A program made the position numbers and the translations under genes. From Tetracladium setigerum (Eukaryota > Ascomycota > Leotiomycetes > Helotiales), in assembly GCA_031472005.1 (NCBI GenBank), contig PZJY01000010.1:1984001-2048000 (forward strand): a stretch of DNA of 64,000 nucleotides, given 5' to 3'. This document shows positions 47,286 through 60,399 of this stretch, one piece after another. The notes below the pieces were generated by a model. It was not told where the DNA came from. It ran no database searches and saw only the letters and a program-made list of their open reading frames with translations. How positions within the stretch are numbered: position 1 is the stretch's first letter; every line of letters begins with the position of its first letter.

Positions 47286-50200
47286 ATGAACGGAAATAAC
47301 GGGACACTACGCGCCAAACGTAAGAATATCGACCCCACAACCAGCGAGAGACCATCGAAGCAGCAGCGAGCGATGAATGGAAAGGAGTCCGCGGGGGAGA
47401 ATACACCGGAGGTCGGCTCGCTCTTCGAAAACGAGATAGACATCGACGAGATGGAGGAAACCAGAATCATCCCGGGTCTAGCAGATTCAGCTGAGTGGCA
47501 GGCAACTATTGAGCAGGTTGTGCGGAATGTGGTGTCGATTCGCTTTTGCCAGACCTGTTCGTTTGATACAGATCCAGCCTTAACTAGCGAGGCTACCGGT
47601 TTCGTGGTGGATGCGGAGAAGGGTAAGTTGGCCTTTCTTTATCTTGAATGAAGCTGATGGAATAAGATATATTATGACCAATCGCCATGTGGTGGGATCT
47701 GGCCCATTTTGGGGATACGCCATCTTTGATAACCATGAGGAAGTCGATGCCTATCCCGTCTATCGCGACCCGGTCCATGATTTCGGTATCCTTCGATTTG
47801 ACCCCAAAGCTATCAAATATATGCCAGTCTCAGCCCTATCCCTACGACCGGACTTGGCCAAGGTTGGTGCGGAAATTCGAGTTGTCGGTAATGATGCTGG
47901 GGAGAAATTGAGTATTCTTTCTGGTGTCATTAGTAGATTGGACCGAAACGCCCCAGAATATGGCGAGGGATACTGTGATTTCAACACAAACTATATCCAA
48001 GCTGCTGCTGCTGCGAGTGGTGGAAGTTCTGGAAGTCCGGTTGTCAATATTGATGGATATGCTGTCGCTTTACAAGCTGGTGGGCGAAGTGATGGTGCTG
48101 CTACCGATTATTTCCTACCCCTCGATAGACCGAGACGAGCTCTGGAGTGCATACAAGCGGGCAAACCAGTAACCCGTGGAACAATACAGTGTCAATGGAT
48201 GATCAAGCCATTTGACGAGTGCCGCAGATTGGGATTGGCTCCAGAATGGGAGAGTGCTATCAGACTCGGCTTTCCCAAAGAGACAGGTATGCTAGTTGCT
48301 GAAATTGTCCTACCAGAGGGACCTTCAGACAACAAGATCGAGGAAGGAGATGTTCTCATCAAAGTCAATGGTGAACTTCTCACCCAATTTGTTCGTCTGG
48401 ATGATATTCTAGACTCCAATGTCGCAGGAACTGTCAAGCTTTTGTTACAACGGGGCGGGGAAGATATTGAAGTTGAGGTCACTGTCGGTGACTTGCACGC
48501 CATTACCCCTGACCGCTTCGTCTCTGTAGCTGGAGCCAGCTTCCATGAGCTATCGTATCAACAAGCCCGTCTATATGCCGTGGCTTGCAAAGGTGTTTTC
48601 GTTTGCGAGGCAACCGGATCGTTCCGATTTGAGAGCACCGACAGTGGATGGATCATCTTGACTGTTGACCATAAAAAGACCCCTGACCTGGAGACTTTCA
48701 TCGAAGTCATGAAGGGTGTTCCTGATCGATCGAGAGTTGTTGTTACATACAAGCATCTTCGCGATCTACACACTCTCAACACTAGCATTCTACATATCGA
48801 TCGTCACTGGTCGGCCAAGATGAGACTTGCTGTCAGGAACGACGTGACGGGTCTCTGGGACTTCAAAGATCTTCAAGACCCTCTACCCGCTCTTCCACCG
48901 GTTCCTCGCTCGGCAAGCTTTATACAATTGGAAAATGCTCAACATCCAGCTGCCGCAGATATTGTGCGCAGTTTTGTCCGTGTTCTCTGTCAGATGCCAG
49001 TCAAGCTCGATGGCTTCCCTCGCAACCGAAAGATGGGCATGGGAATCGTCATCGATGCAGAGAAAGGATTAGTAGTCATCTCTCGGGCAATCGTGCCGTA
49101 CGATCTGTGCGACATCTCCATTACCATTGCCGATTCCATTATTGTAGAAGGCAAGGTAGTCTTCTTACATCCTCTCCAGAACTACGCCATCATCCAGTAT
49201 GATCCATCTCTTGTCGATGCCCCTGTGCAAAGTGCAAAGTTAAGTACGACGCCGATCACACAAGGTGCATCCACGTACTTTGTCGGATTCAACCAAAACA
49301 TGCGAATTGTCATTGCCAAGACCACGGTTACCGACATCACAGCTGTCGCTATTCCTGCCAATGCGGGAGCACCACGATATCGAGCCGTAAATGTGGACGC
49401 AATTACTGTTGATACCAGTCTAAGCGGTCAATGTGGAAGCGGTGTTCTTGTTGCAGAAGACGGCACCGTTGAAGCACTTTGGCTCACCTACCTCGGAGAG
49501 CGCTCCCCAGTCACCCACAAGGACACCGACTATCATCTTGGTCTTGCAACACCAACACTTCTGCCCGTTATCAAGCAAATCCAAGCCGGTCAAATTCCCA
49601 AACTCCGCATGCTGAGCGTGGAATTCAATTCCATTCAAATGAGTCAAGCGCGAATTATGGGTGTTTCGGAGGAATGGATTAAGAAGGTGGCAGAGGACAA
49701 TAGCTCCCGTCACCAACTCTTTATGATCCGCAAACGCACCTTCGAAAGAGGTGATTCTGTCGGTACTTTACTCGAAGGAGATGTCATCCTCAGTCTCAAT
49801 GGCAAGATCATCACCCGTGTTTCAGAACTCGACGTTATGTACGATCACGAAGTTCTCGATGCAGTGATCATCCGTGATTGCGTTGAGATGAGTCTCAAGA
49901 TTCCAACGGTGAGGGCAGATGATTTGGAAACTACAAGAGCTGTTTCCTTCTGTGGTGCTATTTTGCACAGACCACATCACGCTGTTCGCCAACAGATCAG
50001 CAAGTTGCACAGTGAGGTGTATGTCAGTGCGAGAACGAGAGGAAGTCCAGCCTATCAATATGGACTTGCGCCTACAAATTTCATCACCCACGTCAACGGC
50101 GAGAAGACACCTACCCTGGAAGCGTTCTTGAACGCTGTGGTGGGTATTAAGGATAACACCTGTAAGTTCCTTGTCCAATTTATCAGTGTCCTAGTTCCAC

Positions 50201-50498
50201 TACTAATAAATCTACAGACTTCCGTCTCAAGGCAATGACATTCGATAATGTCCCATGGGTGATCACAATGAAGAAAAACGACCACTACTTCCCAACCATG
50301 GACTGGACTAAAGACCCAACCGAGAAGTCAGGATGGAAGAGAACGACTTATGAACAGGGTAAAGTTGTTGATGGAGAGGGATCAGAGGGTGTTCTTGTCC
50401 TCGGTGGGGGCGAAGAATTTGTGGGCGATGAGGAAGGCGGAATGGAAGGGTTGACTACGGCGAATGCGGGTGTGGATGGGGAGAAGCATCTCGCTTGA
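47286..50498 (+). CDS. nma111: HtrA-like serine protease Nma111
   Basis: Exons 47286-47622, 47667-50161 and 50218-50498 encode about 1037 residues. There are two protease-like halves with PDZ domains, as in yeast Nma111, a nuclear pro-apoptotic HtrA-family protease. The catalytic triad is in the first half: His in IMTNRHVVG, Asp in VHDFGILRFD, Ser in GGSSGSPVV. The second half (VVISRAIVPYDL, GQCGSGVLVAEDG) is degenerate, normal for this family. PDZ segments include EGDVLIKVNGE and EGDVILSLNGK. ATG 47286 begins MNGNNGTLRAKRKN, like related proteins, but an in-frame start at 47070 is possible. To join exon 1 to exon 2 in phase, one G must be missing in the GGG at 47621-47623. Genes of this family are conserved, so this is probably a sequence error. 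Confidence 0.93.
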
Positions 50499-51432
50499 AA
50501 GAAGAGCAGATCTTGATAATCTGGAAGGGGCCTGTAGGTCATGGATGGTTAAAAAAAGGGGTAGTATAAGTGTTTGAGTAGAGAGACCTCGCGAGAGGGG
50601 AATTGTGTGGTAGGTAAGGTAGGTAGGTAAACATCTCGTACGGGTGGATAGTTGCATGCGTGGGCACGCATCACATAACTCGCGGATGAAGAGATACAAT
50701 AAGTACGAAATGAAAGTACATGACAGCGAGCTGTTTGCTGCAGTAACAGTGAGTTCAGCAATAGTATCTGGTGTTTATTTGGGCGTGCTGCGGTCAGGCT
50801 TGAAAATGGGCTCGTCACGTGGGGCAGCTGAAAACAACCTTGGCATCAAAAAAAGAAACGAGGAATCCACCTGCCTCTCTCAGTTCATCATGTCCAGACA
50901 GCAACAACCTGAATACGCCACGGATTTTCTCCCTTTTGGCTACTCGGGAATGGGACCATTCTCAAGTATAATGCATTCTCTCGCTCGGCTGCCGCCAGGA
51001 TGCCCATGCCACCGGTCCTAAACTGCAGGGAGGCAGTGGCGGTGTGCTATCAACTCCCATCGAAAATGGCTCGTCAAATGTTCTCACCGGGTTTTAGGTC
51101 TCTCGAAATGGTAATCGGCACTTGGAGTTCGACCTGATGGCCCATTGTTTTCAATATTAGAGAACTCACAACACCGATCTTACGGGAACACTCCGTCGCA
51201 AGCGGGTGGATTTGGGCTCAGTTCTCATGAATTTGGTTGAAACAACTTCTCGGAGTATGTTCTTGTAGCCTTGTGATGGCTCCACACTTATTATAAGCCT
51301 TCATGGGGCTCACAACAAAGTTTAAATCGAACTTGTTTCTCGGTAGGCACTACGAATGGCGTTTTCTGTCAGGCTGTATGCATATAATACTTTGAGGTCC
51401 GCCGTACAATATTCACAAGATACACAACCTTT
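50499..51432. other. Intergenic stretch, no gene seen
   Basis: Short frames on both strands without domains. Confidence 0.45.
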
Positions 51433-53723
51433 TTGTGGAAGCTGTTGTTTTCTCGCCGATACTACCTTCTCCATTTTCCAATGCTCCACTACGCAGCGCA
51501 GGTTTTGCTACTTTTCCGAATTGTGTGGTCGTTCTTTTGGCAGAGAACATTTGGCTTGATTAATGCTCTTAAGGAGCCGATGACTTGGTTGATTGATGGT
51601 GACTACGGACGACAATTACGGCGCCTGCTCTTCCCAGACCCCGACGTAGGACCACAGCTCTTTGCAAACACAGGTTCCAGTGCTGGTGTTTCCAGGAGCA
51701 TGGGATGCACTCAGATGCCAGACATCCACGATTCGGATTTTCTTGCACCTCCTCAGGACTCGAATGAGAATTCTAGTGTCTCAGACGAAGACTGCAGTAC
51801 CTTCTACCATCTCCCACCTAGTTCCATATCTAGTCAGAGCAAGGGAGCCCCATCTAGACTGAAAGATGCACTTGATCAGGTATTGTGCGAGTGGCCGAAA
51901 GATCGGAATCGATACTTTTTACCGGAAGACCAGTTCCAGCTTCTCATCACCAGTGTGTCTATCGAAGATGAGCTGGACAGAATTGGTCTACGTCCTCCAT
52001 CAGGTTTATCCAAATGTGAGACATCATCACTGATACTTCAACATTTCCCAAGGATTTTCGCCATTCTCGCCCTGATTGACAAGACCAACTATATCTGCGA
52101 CTTCATTGGCGAAAATCTTGTGGACAAGCACTTGCCGTTTGAGAAGGATGGGGACTTCCTCCGCAAAAGCCAGCCTCCAATTCGAGTACAATTTAGGAAG
52201 CCTTGGAAACCTCAAGACACTCGGGACTTCTCACGGGTCCAATGGTCGTTGCTCGCCCCGATATTCAGAACAGAAAGCCATGGCATCCATCACTTAAAAC
52301 TCAGCAGCAACACCATCATGCCATTCATTCTGGATGCTTCTTCAGAAGATCCTTCGACCATCAAATGTGGTAACTTTGCCGAGGTGTACAAGGTAGTGTT
52401 TCATCCAGCTCATCAAACCATCAGTTTGGCATCCAAATCTTCCAAGGTATTTTATAATGCCCATACGTCGCAAATACACTCTTGATGACCCTTGCTGTAT
52501 AGAACAGAAATCCCCCTCTTGCCATTAAAAGGTTGTATTCAAAAGACCGGGTCCAGTTTGAGCAGGAGGTTGCGATGCTTGGAAAATTCAGCGGCGACAT
52601 GCAGCATAGTCATCTGGCTCAACTGTTGATGACTTTCGAGTTCGATCACCAATTTCATCTTGTTTTCCCTTTCGCAGAATGCAATTTACGGACATACTGG
52701 AAAAAGACATGCCAACCAGAATTCTGTCAAAGGACCGTCGAGTGGTTCTTACGTCAAAATAAGGGCTTAGCTTCAGGCGTTCTGCGATTGCATGGATACA
52801 GAAACTCGTTTGAATTGCAGCCTGCCACACAGTGCCGTGGGGGAAATGAGGAGAATGTTCCGGATAGCACAAACCCAGAATACGTCAACTGCTGCAGACA
52901 TGGCGATATCAAGCCAGAGAATATTCTGTGGACCGATGAAGAGGCAAGGGACCGCGATGATCGTTACATCGAAATTGGAATACTGATACTTGCAGATTTT
53001 GGGGAAATGCGTCACTACACCACTGGTACTCATTTGCGAAACCCCCCAGGTCGAATTGCACAAACACCGGCCTACGCTCCACCAGAGTCCGATTCTTCCC
53101 TCGCTTCTGCGCAAACCTCTCGTGCTTATGATATATGGAGCCTGGGCTGCGTGTACCTCGAGTCCACAATCTGGCTTCTTTGTGGCTGGGAGGATCTTTG
53201 TCGATTCGAAAAAGAACGCGATGGGGCATTTCACACAGGCTCAACTATGAGCTCTGTCGACAAAATCTTCCTGAAGCAATGTGTCCGGGACTGGATTTCG
53301 AGTCTTCACAGGAATCCAAAATGCTCCAAATTTGTGCACGACTTCCTGGATCTGATCTCTGACATGTTCACCATCGAATACCGAGGGCGGATTCGTTGTG
53401 ATATGTTAAACAAGAGACTTTCGGAGATGATCAAACGATATGAAGAGGACTCGGATTACCTCGTCGCATCGAGCCCGTCGCATGCACTCTGCTGTTGCCG
53501 AAGGGAAGCCCCTTGCCCCAAAGAAGGATCTCCTTTGCCAACGCGTCCGAGCTATCTGGAGAACGCAAAGTCATTAGAGGACACCCGAGCAGGAGTATCG
53601 TCCAAGCATCTTTGGGATGTGGTGGCACGAGCCAATGTATCTGCGAACAAGAACAACCGAAATGTCGCGGTCGAAAGGTGGACGAGGGCGGTGGCTACAT
53701 TTCACGAACAGGAAGATACTTAG
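51433..53723 (+). CDS. Fungal serine/threonine protein kinase-like protein (paralogue 1)
   Basis: Exons 51433-52446 and 52503-53723 give 744 residues with no frame break. The N-terminus has a hydrophobic stretch (YAAQVLLLFRIVWSFFW), then a disordered Ser-rich region. A conserved N-terminal block follows (RLKDALDQVLCEWP to FRKPWKPQDTRDFSRVQWSLLAP), then a kinase domain. Motifs: a glycine-poor loop CGNFAEVYKV, LAIKRL with the catalytic Lys, HGDIKPENILW (catalytic loop), LADFGE (DFG), PAYAPPE (APE-like) and YDIWSLGCVYLE. All core residues are present, so activity is likely. It probably phosphorylates Ser/Thr; partners are unknown. It shares domain order and intron position with the gene at 57616, so the two are duplicates. 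Confidence 0.88.
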
Positions 53724-55017
53724 CGTGGAGGACGCATGATGGAGCACTCGGGGTGGATTGTACTAATACCAATGTATTTAACAACAGAGTCGAAAGATCT
53801 GGAACTCGGCTTCTTATTGCTTTTGCATTTTCCAAACTGATCAATGCCTTAAAAGTTCTGCCGTTTTGTCCAATTTGTACTCCTTTTGCCCGCAACAACT
53901 TGCAGTTGTATAAAACGTATGATAGCACCAATTTGGTTTGCAACGGCCTTAACAAGCCTAGCTCGCGTAGCAATGGCTGATTTCGTCCTGGAGAATCATG
54001 AGTATTGGCAAGGCTGGGTGATTCGAAGAGGGTACCTCGGTGAGCGATCTTGGAATGGTAAGGATCCAGCTGTTCAATTGCATCTAACATTCGTTAGACT
54101 TCTAACCGATGTCTGCTTCAACGGAAATGGAAACACACCCTGACACGAAACCCTTTCTCTCCAAAGGCTTCTCTGAGCGTCTGAAGTAGCCTCGATCGGT
54201 CTATATAACGGCCTTCCATCACCTGCTGGAATAACATCCTGAAAAGGGCTTCAACCCGGTGAGTATGTTGAACAGGTATTGAACTGCGGAAGTTTTGGAC
54301 TGCCGCCGGTCTTTTTCACAGATATCTAGTACCTACTTACCGCTTAGTGAGAGCGATTTCGCCCGGTCTGGACTACTAATGAACAAATGCCACGTCAGGC
54401 CTCAGTACAGCAATCCGGCTGCAGCTGATGAATGGCCTTCCAATGGGCTTCGCTGCAGCTTGCTTGGACACGCAGTCCTCCGTTGGGAGACGCAGCCTGC
54501 AGGTGGTGTGGTTGCACAACCCTCGCGATATGACCCACCATTTCCGAGATAATTCACTTGGATCGCCCGAATCATCGCCCGGTTGCCACTATGGGCTGTA
54601 CGATTATGACAGCCTGAGTTTTCCTGACTGCGATCTTACACCCACATCTTTCAAGTCCGAAAGGCCCTTCGCCTCATTTTCAGTGCTGGAATCTCGGGAT
54701 TGTTCCGCAAAAATTTGACGAAAAACTCCTCAACCAAAGCCTTCGAATCAACCCTATATGTTACACGGAGTCTCGGGTTCGGTTTCCAGCACTGAATGCG
54801 TGCGCTGTGCTGGCAGAAAGATTTTGCCTGCGAACATAGCCTTCGAGTCGCTGGTGGGGGCCACATTCAACCGTCTGAGTCGTTTCGTAGCTTATAGCGC
54901 TGCTCGTGAATACAATTGTTGTAGTTTTTGAAACGTGAAAATTCAGTTGTTTTTATGTTGACGGTCATCTCGCATCGTCGAAAAACTGTGCGCATTTTTC
55001 GGCACGCATACTTTTAA
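53724..55017. other. Intergenic stretch, no supported gene
   Basis: Short frames only. A loosely inverted pair around 54680 and 54775 (CAGTGCTGGAA and TTCCAGCACTG) could form a hairpin. Confidence 0.4.
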
Positions 55018-56967
55018 ATGCCAAAGTCTGCAGTCATGGATAAACAATTTGAGTGTTGTCTGGACTATTCAACTTCCGCAACATTGGTCCAGAACAGGGA
55101 CGACGAGTTCAATAATACTTTCATCAAAGATAATGGTCTTGTGGATGTTGAATTTGCAAGATTGTGTAGACCGCCGGGATGTTCCACCTGTAATGGAAAT
55201 CAAGAGCTCGAGGCACACTTTGTAGCAACAAGATTTGATTTTGAGGATGTTGCCAAATTTGCCGTGGGTTTGTCTCTCTGTTTCTTAGACCCTTAATTAA
55301 TTACGTTTTCAGGAGTTGACAGATTCCTGTCAAATATTCTACGTTGGAAGGAAGAACTCTTTTTCGAGGCTGGGAATATCCCGTCAGCTGTTTGAAGAGT
55401 TTTACCATGCGTATGGCATGTTCTCCAACATATGGGATTTTATCTTGCCCTTTGGCTTCAGATCCAAGGGCTCGGCGGTTGAGCAGTCGCCTTGTAGATT
55501 TCGACAAAATCAGTCCATAGTTGTGAAAGGTGACAAACTTGGTTCTTTCGGTAGGTGTTCTGATGACGATCTACTGGGTCAAGTTAACAGTTGCGAGAAA
55601 CTGCATATGCGTTTAGCTATGCAAAACCGAATGGACGTCGTAGTCTTCTGGATGGAAACACGGATTATGATCTTTGGTCCGTTCGTCAAGTCGCTGTGTA
55701 CCAACAGTATGAGAGTAAACATGATCGGCTCACCTTCCTCCTCGTCGCACCTTCAGACGAAATACGGAGAGACCTTGAACAAGAGATAGTTCATCTAGCC
55801 AGACGTAGTCAGAAACTCAATGTCTTTAGACTTCATCTCATTATACTGTCTACCTTGCACCGAAATTGGGACTCATACCTGCGGGACTTGGGCAATTTGC
55901 TCAAGTTACAGGTAAGCATTTAACAGTGGCACCTGTACCAGCACCCTCTGACAAAGTTATAGTCAGATAATATAATGTTAAGACAAGTCCATCATGGAGA
56001 TACCAATTCTGTTTCAGAAATGCCTGATCTCCCAATCACATTCTTGGACCGGCAGAGATTGCGACTTATTGAAGAAAAAATCTTAGATCTCTCAGTTATA
56101 TTCGAGTCAATTCTAGATACTTTATCGAAACTGCAATCACAGTGCCAGAAACATTGCACAGGCGCCACATGCATCGACTGCATATGTACTGTCTTATGTA
56201 GTGAATTTGAGGACCTGGAACAGGACGTCCGGCTTGACCTAAAGAGAACCGACATTCTCTACAAAAGAGCCAAAGGCACAGCCCAATTGGTAGGCTTTCC
56301 TGTGCATGTGCCTAGTCGTTACAAGCTTTCTAATCATAATTACCAGCTCACGAATTTATTGGATTTCGAGAATGCACAAACTGCACACTCGAATGAGAAT
56401 CTTCTAAACAATCTAGTCGCCGAGGCAAAGGATGAGAACGCAAAAATGATGGTCTTGGCGGTAAGTAGAGTTTGAATGAGACTAAAAGTTGAAGTGACAA
56501 CCTCTGATAATTTCCAGGAGCGAAGCACTCGCGATGCCGCTGCTGTCAGAATTCTGACGGTCATCACATTGATTTATCTCCCCATGACGGTTGTGGCAGT
56601 AAGTATACACCTGCGAGATCTCAGAGAAGTTAAACTAAGCTAATTATCTTCAAAGAGCTTCTTTTCAAGCCAGTTAATTCAAGTGAACGAGAAGGGTGCA
56701 GTCTCTGTTGTTGCGGGTGCCTGGTGGTTTGCGGCAATTTCTCTACCATTAACGGCTGTCACTTTTCTTCTGTGGAAGTTCTGGTTATCTCGTTCCCTAA
56801 AATCACGAGAAACCAAGATGAAAGCCGCCACTACCATCATAAGTCCGCAGAATTCGCTGCCATGGGCCGATACAAAACGGCCGGCAGCCACCATAAGCAG
56901 CCGCTTAATACTTGCTTTGCGCAATCGAGGGAAGAGAGAAAAGACGGAGGGCCATGATATAGCCTGA
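55018..56967 (+). CDS. CorA-like two-TM membrane protein
   Basis: Exons 55018-55263, 55313-55911, 55963-56460, 56518-56598 and 56656-56967. Conserved segments are ISRQLFEEFYHAYGMFSNIWDFILPFGFRSKG, TAYAFSYAKPNGRRSLLDGNTDYDLWSVRQVAVYQQYES, FLDRQRLRLIEEKILDLSVIFESILDTLSKLQSQCQKHC (coiled coil with a CxxC-type cluster), and two membrane helices (RILTVITLIYLPMTVVASFF and WWFAAISLPLTAVTFLLWKFW). This is the large ascomycete CorA-like group of possible Mg2+ channels. The usual GMN pore motif is not seen after the first helix (SFFSSQ instead), so transport is uncertain. A frame change at about 55590-55600 equals one missing base. The stretch VGFPVHVPSRYKLSNHNYQLTN looks inserted relative to relatives and could be a retained intron. 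Confidence 0.82.
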
Positions 56968-57615
56968 TTTGTCGAGGTGCTGCATGCAATCTGTTGTGTG
57001 CGACGTTCATCAAATGCAAGTGATAAGCTACATGTCTGGGGTGTTGCCACATTGATTGGAATATCAATATGCGGGTGCCCTTCTTTCCAACAAAACAAAT
57101 ATTACTACCAGTTAAACTCTTGCATTTTAAGCATCAACCTTGCTGTTGGTAAGAGAAATGAGGCAACATACAAGGTTGTCCTTGGGTACTGGGGGGCTCG
57201 TCGATGAGCGTGACACCCTTTGGTATCACTATCCTCTTCTAGATTTGCGCCTCAAAAGAGAGCCTCATACAAGGCTTTGTACTTCAATGGAGGAGCCTTT
57301 CCCATCTCCCCGGATTCTTCTCCCAGACATTTTGGGCGACCAACATTTCTCAGTACTTTCCATCGACAACTCTCTGCAATTTCGATCCAGGTATGAATGG
57401 CCATGCAACCTTCCATTTCTCCAATCAGAATTATCTAATCGGTCTATCTATTGAATTGCAACGTTCTATTGGCCCTTTGCTGTAGATTACATATGGCAGA
57501 CATCCGAAGATGTTGTGCTGACAGTCATGCAGATCCACATCCAAATCCCGCCCCAAACCACTCCCTCGTCCGATAGTACTTGCACGGCAGTGCGACCGCC
57601 CAAATAAAGAGCAAA
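56968..57615. other. Intergenic stretch, upstream of the second kinase
   Basis: Only short frames; must hold the promoter of the kinase gene. Confidence 0.45.
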
Positions 57616-59415
57616 ATGTCAGCTGGTCAACGTATTCAATCACAACCAACTCCTGAAAATGTAGAGGTTTGGTTGGCAGATGTGTTAAGAGACGAACAGA
57701 TCGAGTTTCCAGCCGGAGGAAATAAAAGTTTCGTTCCCAATCATATTCTCGAGGGCAATACAACTCTTAACGAGGCCAATGTCAAGATGTTTCTCTTTGC
57801 CCAGGGTATACGAGGAAGCGGAACATTAGAAAACTACTCCAAAAAGATTTCCAGCCATTGCAGAAGGCTTCTGGCTCTTTTTATTGTTGGCTCTTTCAAT
57901 CCCATAGCGCAGAGATTGATCGAATTTGTGGAGGAAGGCATCACAGACACGGATTTTTCGTTCCACAGATATTATCCTCCCAGTGAGATGAACCAGCCGT
58001 TCAAGCTGTGTAGCGAGCGACACAAGGAATCAGCCGCTCATCCCTGTGCAGTGGAAGTCATGACACTCTGGAAAAAGCAAGAATTTAAAGATTTTTGCCG
58101 ATTGCAATGGTCGGTACAAGCACCTTTGTTTCTACAGCAACATAGAATTGACGGCATTGTTCGTCATTACGTATTTGACCAAAATGTTGTTCTACCTTTT
58201 GTCAAGAGTTATGAAAACGAGTCGCCTTATGCCCATCAAGGTGGCTACAGCGAAGTGTGGCCTGTTCAGATGGCCGCAGGGCACCAGGATCTTTATCTCT
58301 CGAAAAATTCAGAGGTGAGATACATCATGCACAACCAACTCCCCCCTTGATTCTCGCCTAACCAAGTATAGAAACCACCTTTTATTGCAGTAAAACGACT
58401 TTTCTCAAAGGACCCCACGGCCTTCCAACAGGAAACGGATATGCTTATAGCTCTTACCAAGCGTAATCATAGAGCTCTCGTCGAGTTGTTGGCGACATAC
58501 AAACATGGTACACAGTACCATTTGCTGTTCCCATACGCGAGGGCGAACCTTCGATCTCTATGGTCTGCCATCGAGATGCCATACTGGAACTTCACAACCT
58601 ACCATTGGGCACTTGATCAAATGACAAATTTGGCTGCTGCTTTGAACGCCATACATACCTATGAGACCAACCTTGCGTTTGATAAGGACAAAGGAAATCC
58701 TGGATACACGCGATTTAACGCACCTATGCCCCCAATCAATGTAGAGAAAGGGCAGGAAAAATATGGGAGACATGGAGATCTGAAACCCGAGAACATTCTC
58801 TGGAGAGACGACATTGCATCTGAGACCGCTGCGGGAATTCTTCAAATAACAGATCTCGGGCTAGGCCGCTTCCATCATCTTGACTCGAGATCCAATGTCG
58901 CCCCAGGCAAATTGGCTGGCTCACATACATATATGCCACCAGAACCCATTCTTGGCCATTATGTATCAAGAAAATATGATATGTGGAGCCTGGGGTGTAT
59001 TTTTCTGGAGTTCCTGGTCTGGCTAATTGAAGGAGTCGATGGGTTGCAAGACTTCAACAATTCCAGAATGCAGCTCTCTCATGACAACGTGGAAGATGAC
59101 ACCTACTATACTGTGGTCACCACGGCAGAAGGACGCCCACATCATGCAGTGGTTCGGCAACAGGTCACAGAAATCATGAAGAAGTTGCGGACAAGCCCAC
59201 GTTGCTCAACAGCTCTGAAGCTTGTTCTTGATCTGCTGGAAAAGAGCCTCCTCGTCATAAATCCAAATCATCGCATCGATGCGTTTAGTCTCTATGAGAA
59301 GCTGAGAGCAGCTATAAATACCTCTGAGAAAGATCATACCTACTTGGTTGGAATGCACCCTTTGGATCGAGGAATGGGATTTAGGCCTCCACAACTAGGC
59401 GCTGAGCCGGAGTGA
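57616..59415 (+). CDS. Fungal serine/threonine protein kinase-like protein (paralogue 2)
   Basis: Exons 57616-58314 and 58372-59415 give 580 residues in frame. The ATG at 57616 (MSAGQRIQSQ) is the first in the frame. An N-terminal block matches paralogue 1 (FCRLQWSVQAPLFL). The kinase domain has a glycine-loop remnant QGGYSEVWPV, IAVKRLFSKD (catalytic Lys), HGDLKPENILW, DLG in place of DFG (LQITDLGLGR), YMPPE and YDMWSLGCIFLE. The DLG change keeps the metal-binding Asp, so activity may remain. It has an intron at the same place as paralogue 1, just before the VKRL strand. It lacks the hydrophobic N-terminal stretch. Partners are unknown. Confidence 0.88.
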
Positions 59416-60399
59416 GGAAAAGATAGTATTGATTAGGGCGGCACTTTTCCCACGTACAGGATGGATTGTTGCAGCTTGGTACCTCGCCAACGTCGCCTGT
59501 GTGACTCAGTGTGCTGGCTTTGTTGCTGGGTGGACATCAAGAGGAGAACAGCAAAGATGCCCCAACAGTCGGATGAGCTTGTGATGGTCCTGAAAATCTG
59601 CTACTGGTGGGAACGCTGATGAGTTGTTAGTTGTGCCACGAGTACACAGCTGTTGTGTTTGATATGTTGTACGGAGTAATTGAGGCGTTTAGTGGGGCAG
59701 GCAATACCCAAATCAATTTATGGCCGTGGAGTTATAATGGAAGCTAGTTTGTTGGCAATGATTCTGAAATTGTAGGAGAATTGGCGATTCTTAATTTTAG
59801 ATAGTGTTGTTTAAATTTCCATTGTATACACGGCTTTATCAGACCTGAACAATCAGATGTCTCTGATTGCTGAGTAAAGTCTTTGACCTTGTGTAACCTT
59901 AACACAAATTTCAGACCTCGAATGACGCAGCGACTGTTCTACTTAGTCTTGGCACTCCACTCTGATGATTGAAAAGCGAATTGAAGGGGGAAAAAACCCA
60001 TGTTGGGCAGCCTTTCAACCTGCTGGAGGTATGTACTAACCATACGAAAAGTTCCAGTATATGCGCTGTTACCTATGCGCCCCAGCCTCGTCAATTTTTA
60101 CTGGACAGCCGCGGGCACAATACTGTACTTCACTTAAATTCTGATTTTGCCACATATTTTCGCCGAGTACACAAATCTCTTTAAAAGTTCTTTTTTCCCA
60201 ATCTCACTTACTTACTGCATTTGGCTTGGATAGGTATTTGCCTTGTTTTGCCTCATTCTGGTCGTGAGGTGTATATAGCATGATTCTCCCCTCCGGCGGA
60301 TATGGCTAAATACGAAGAGCTTCATCAAAAATAAAAGATACGCTCCGTTTTTTCGACTGCTGAACACCTCCATCATTCTTCTCAATCCAGCCCATCATC
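59416..60399. other. Intergenic stretch, no gene seen
   Basis: Short frames without features. Confidence 0.45.

Noticed and set aside
47611..47666. Start of the long protease ORF at 47611
   Set aside because: It is the intron read in frame; the true N-terminal exon precedes it and carries the family's conserved start.
55551..55590. A 40 nt intron in the CorA-like gene
   Set aside because: It has GT and AG ends but joins exons out of phase, so a missing base is the simpler reading.
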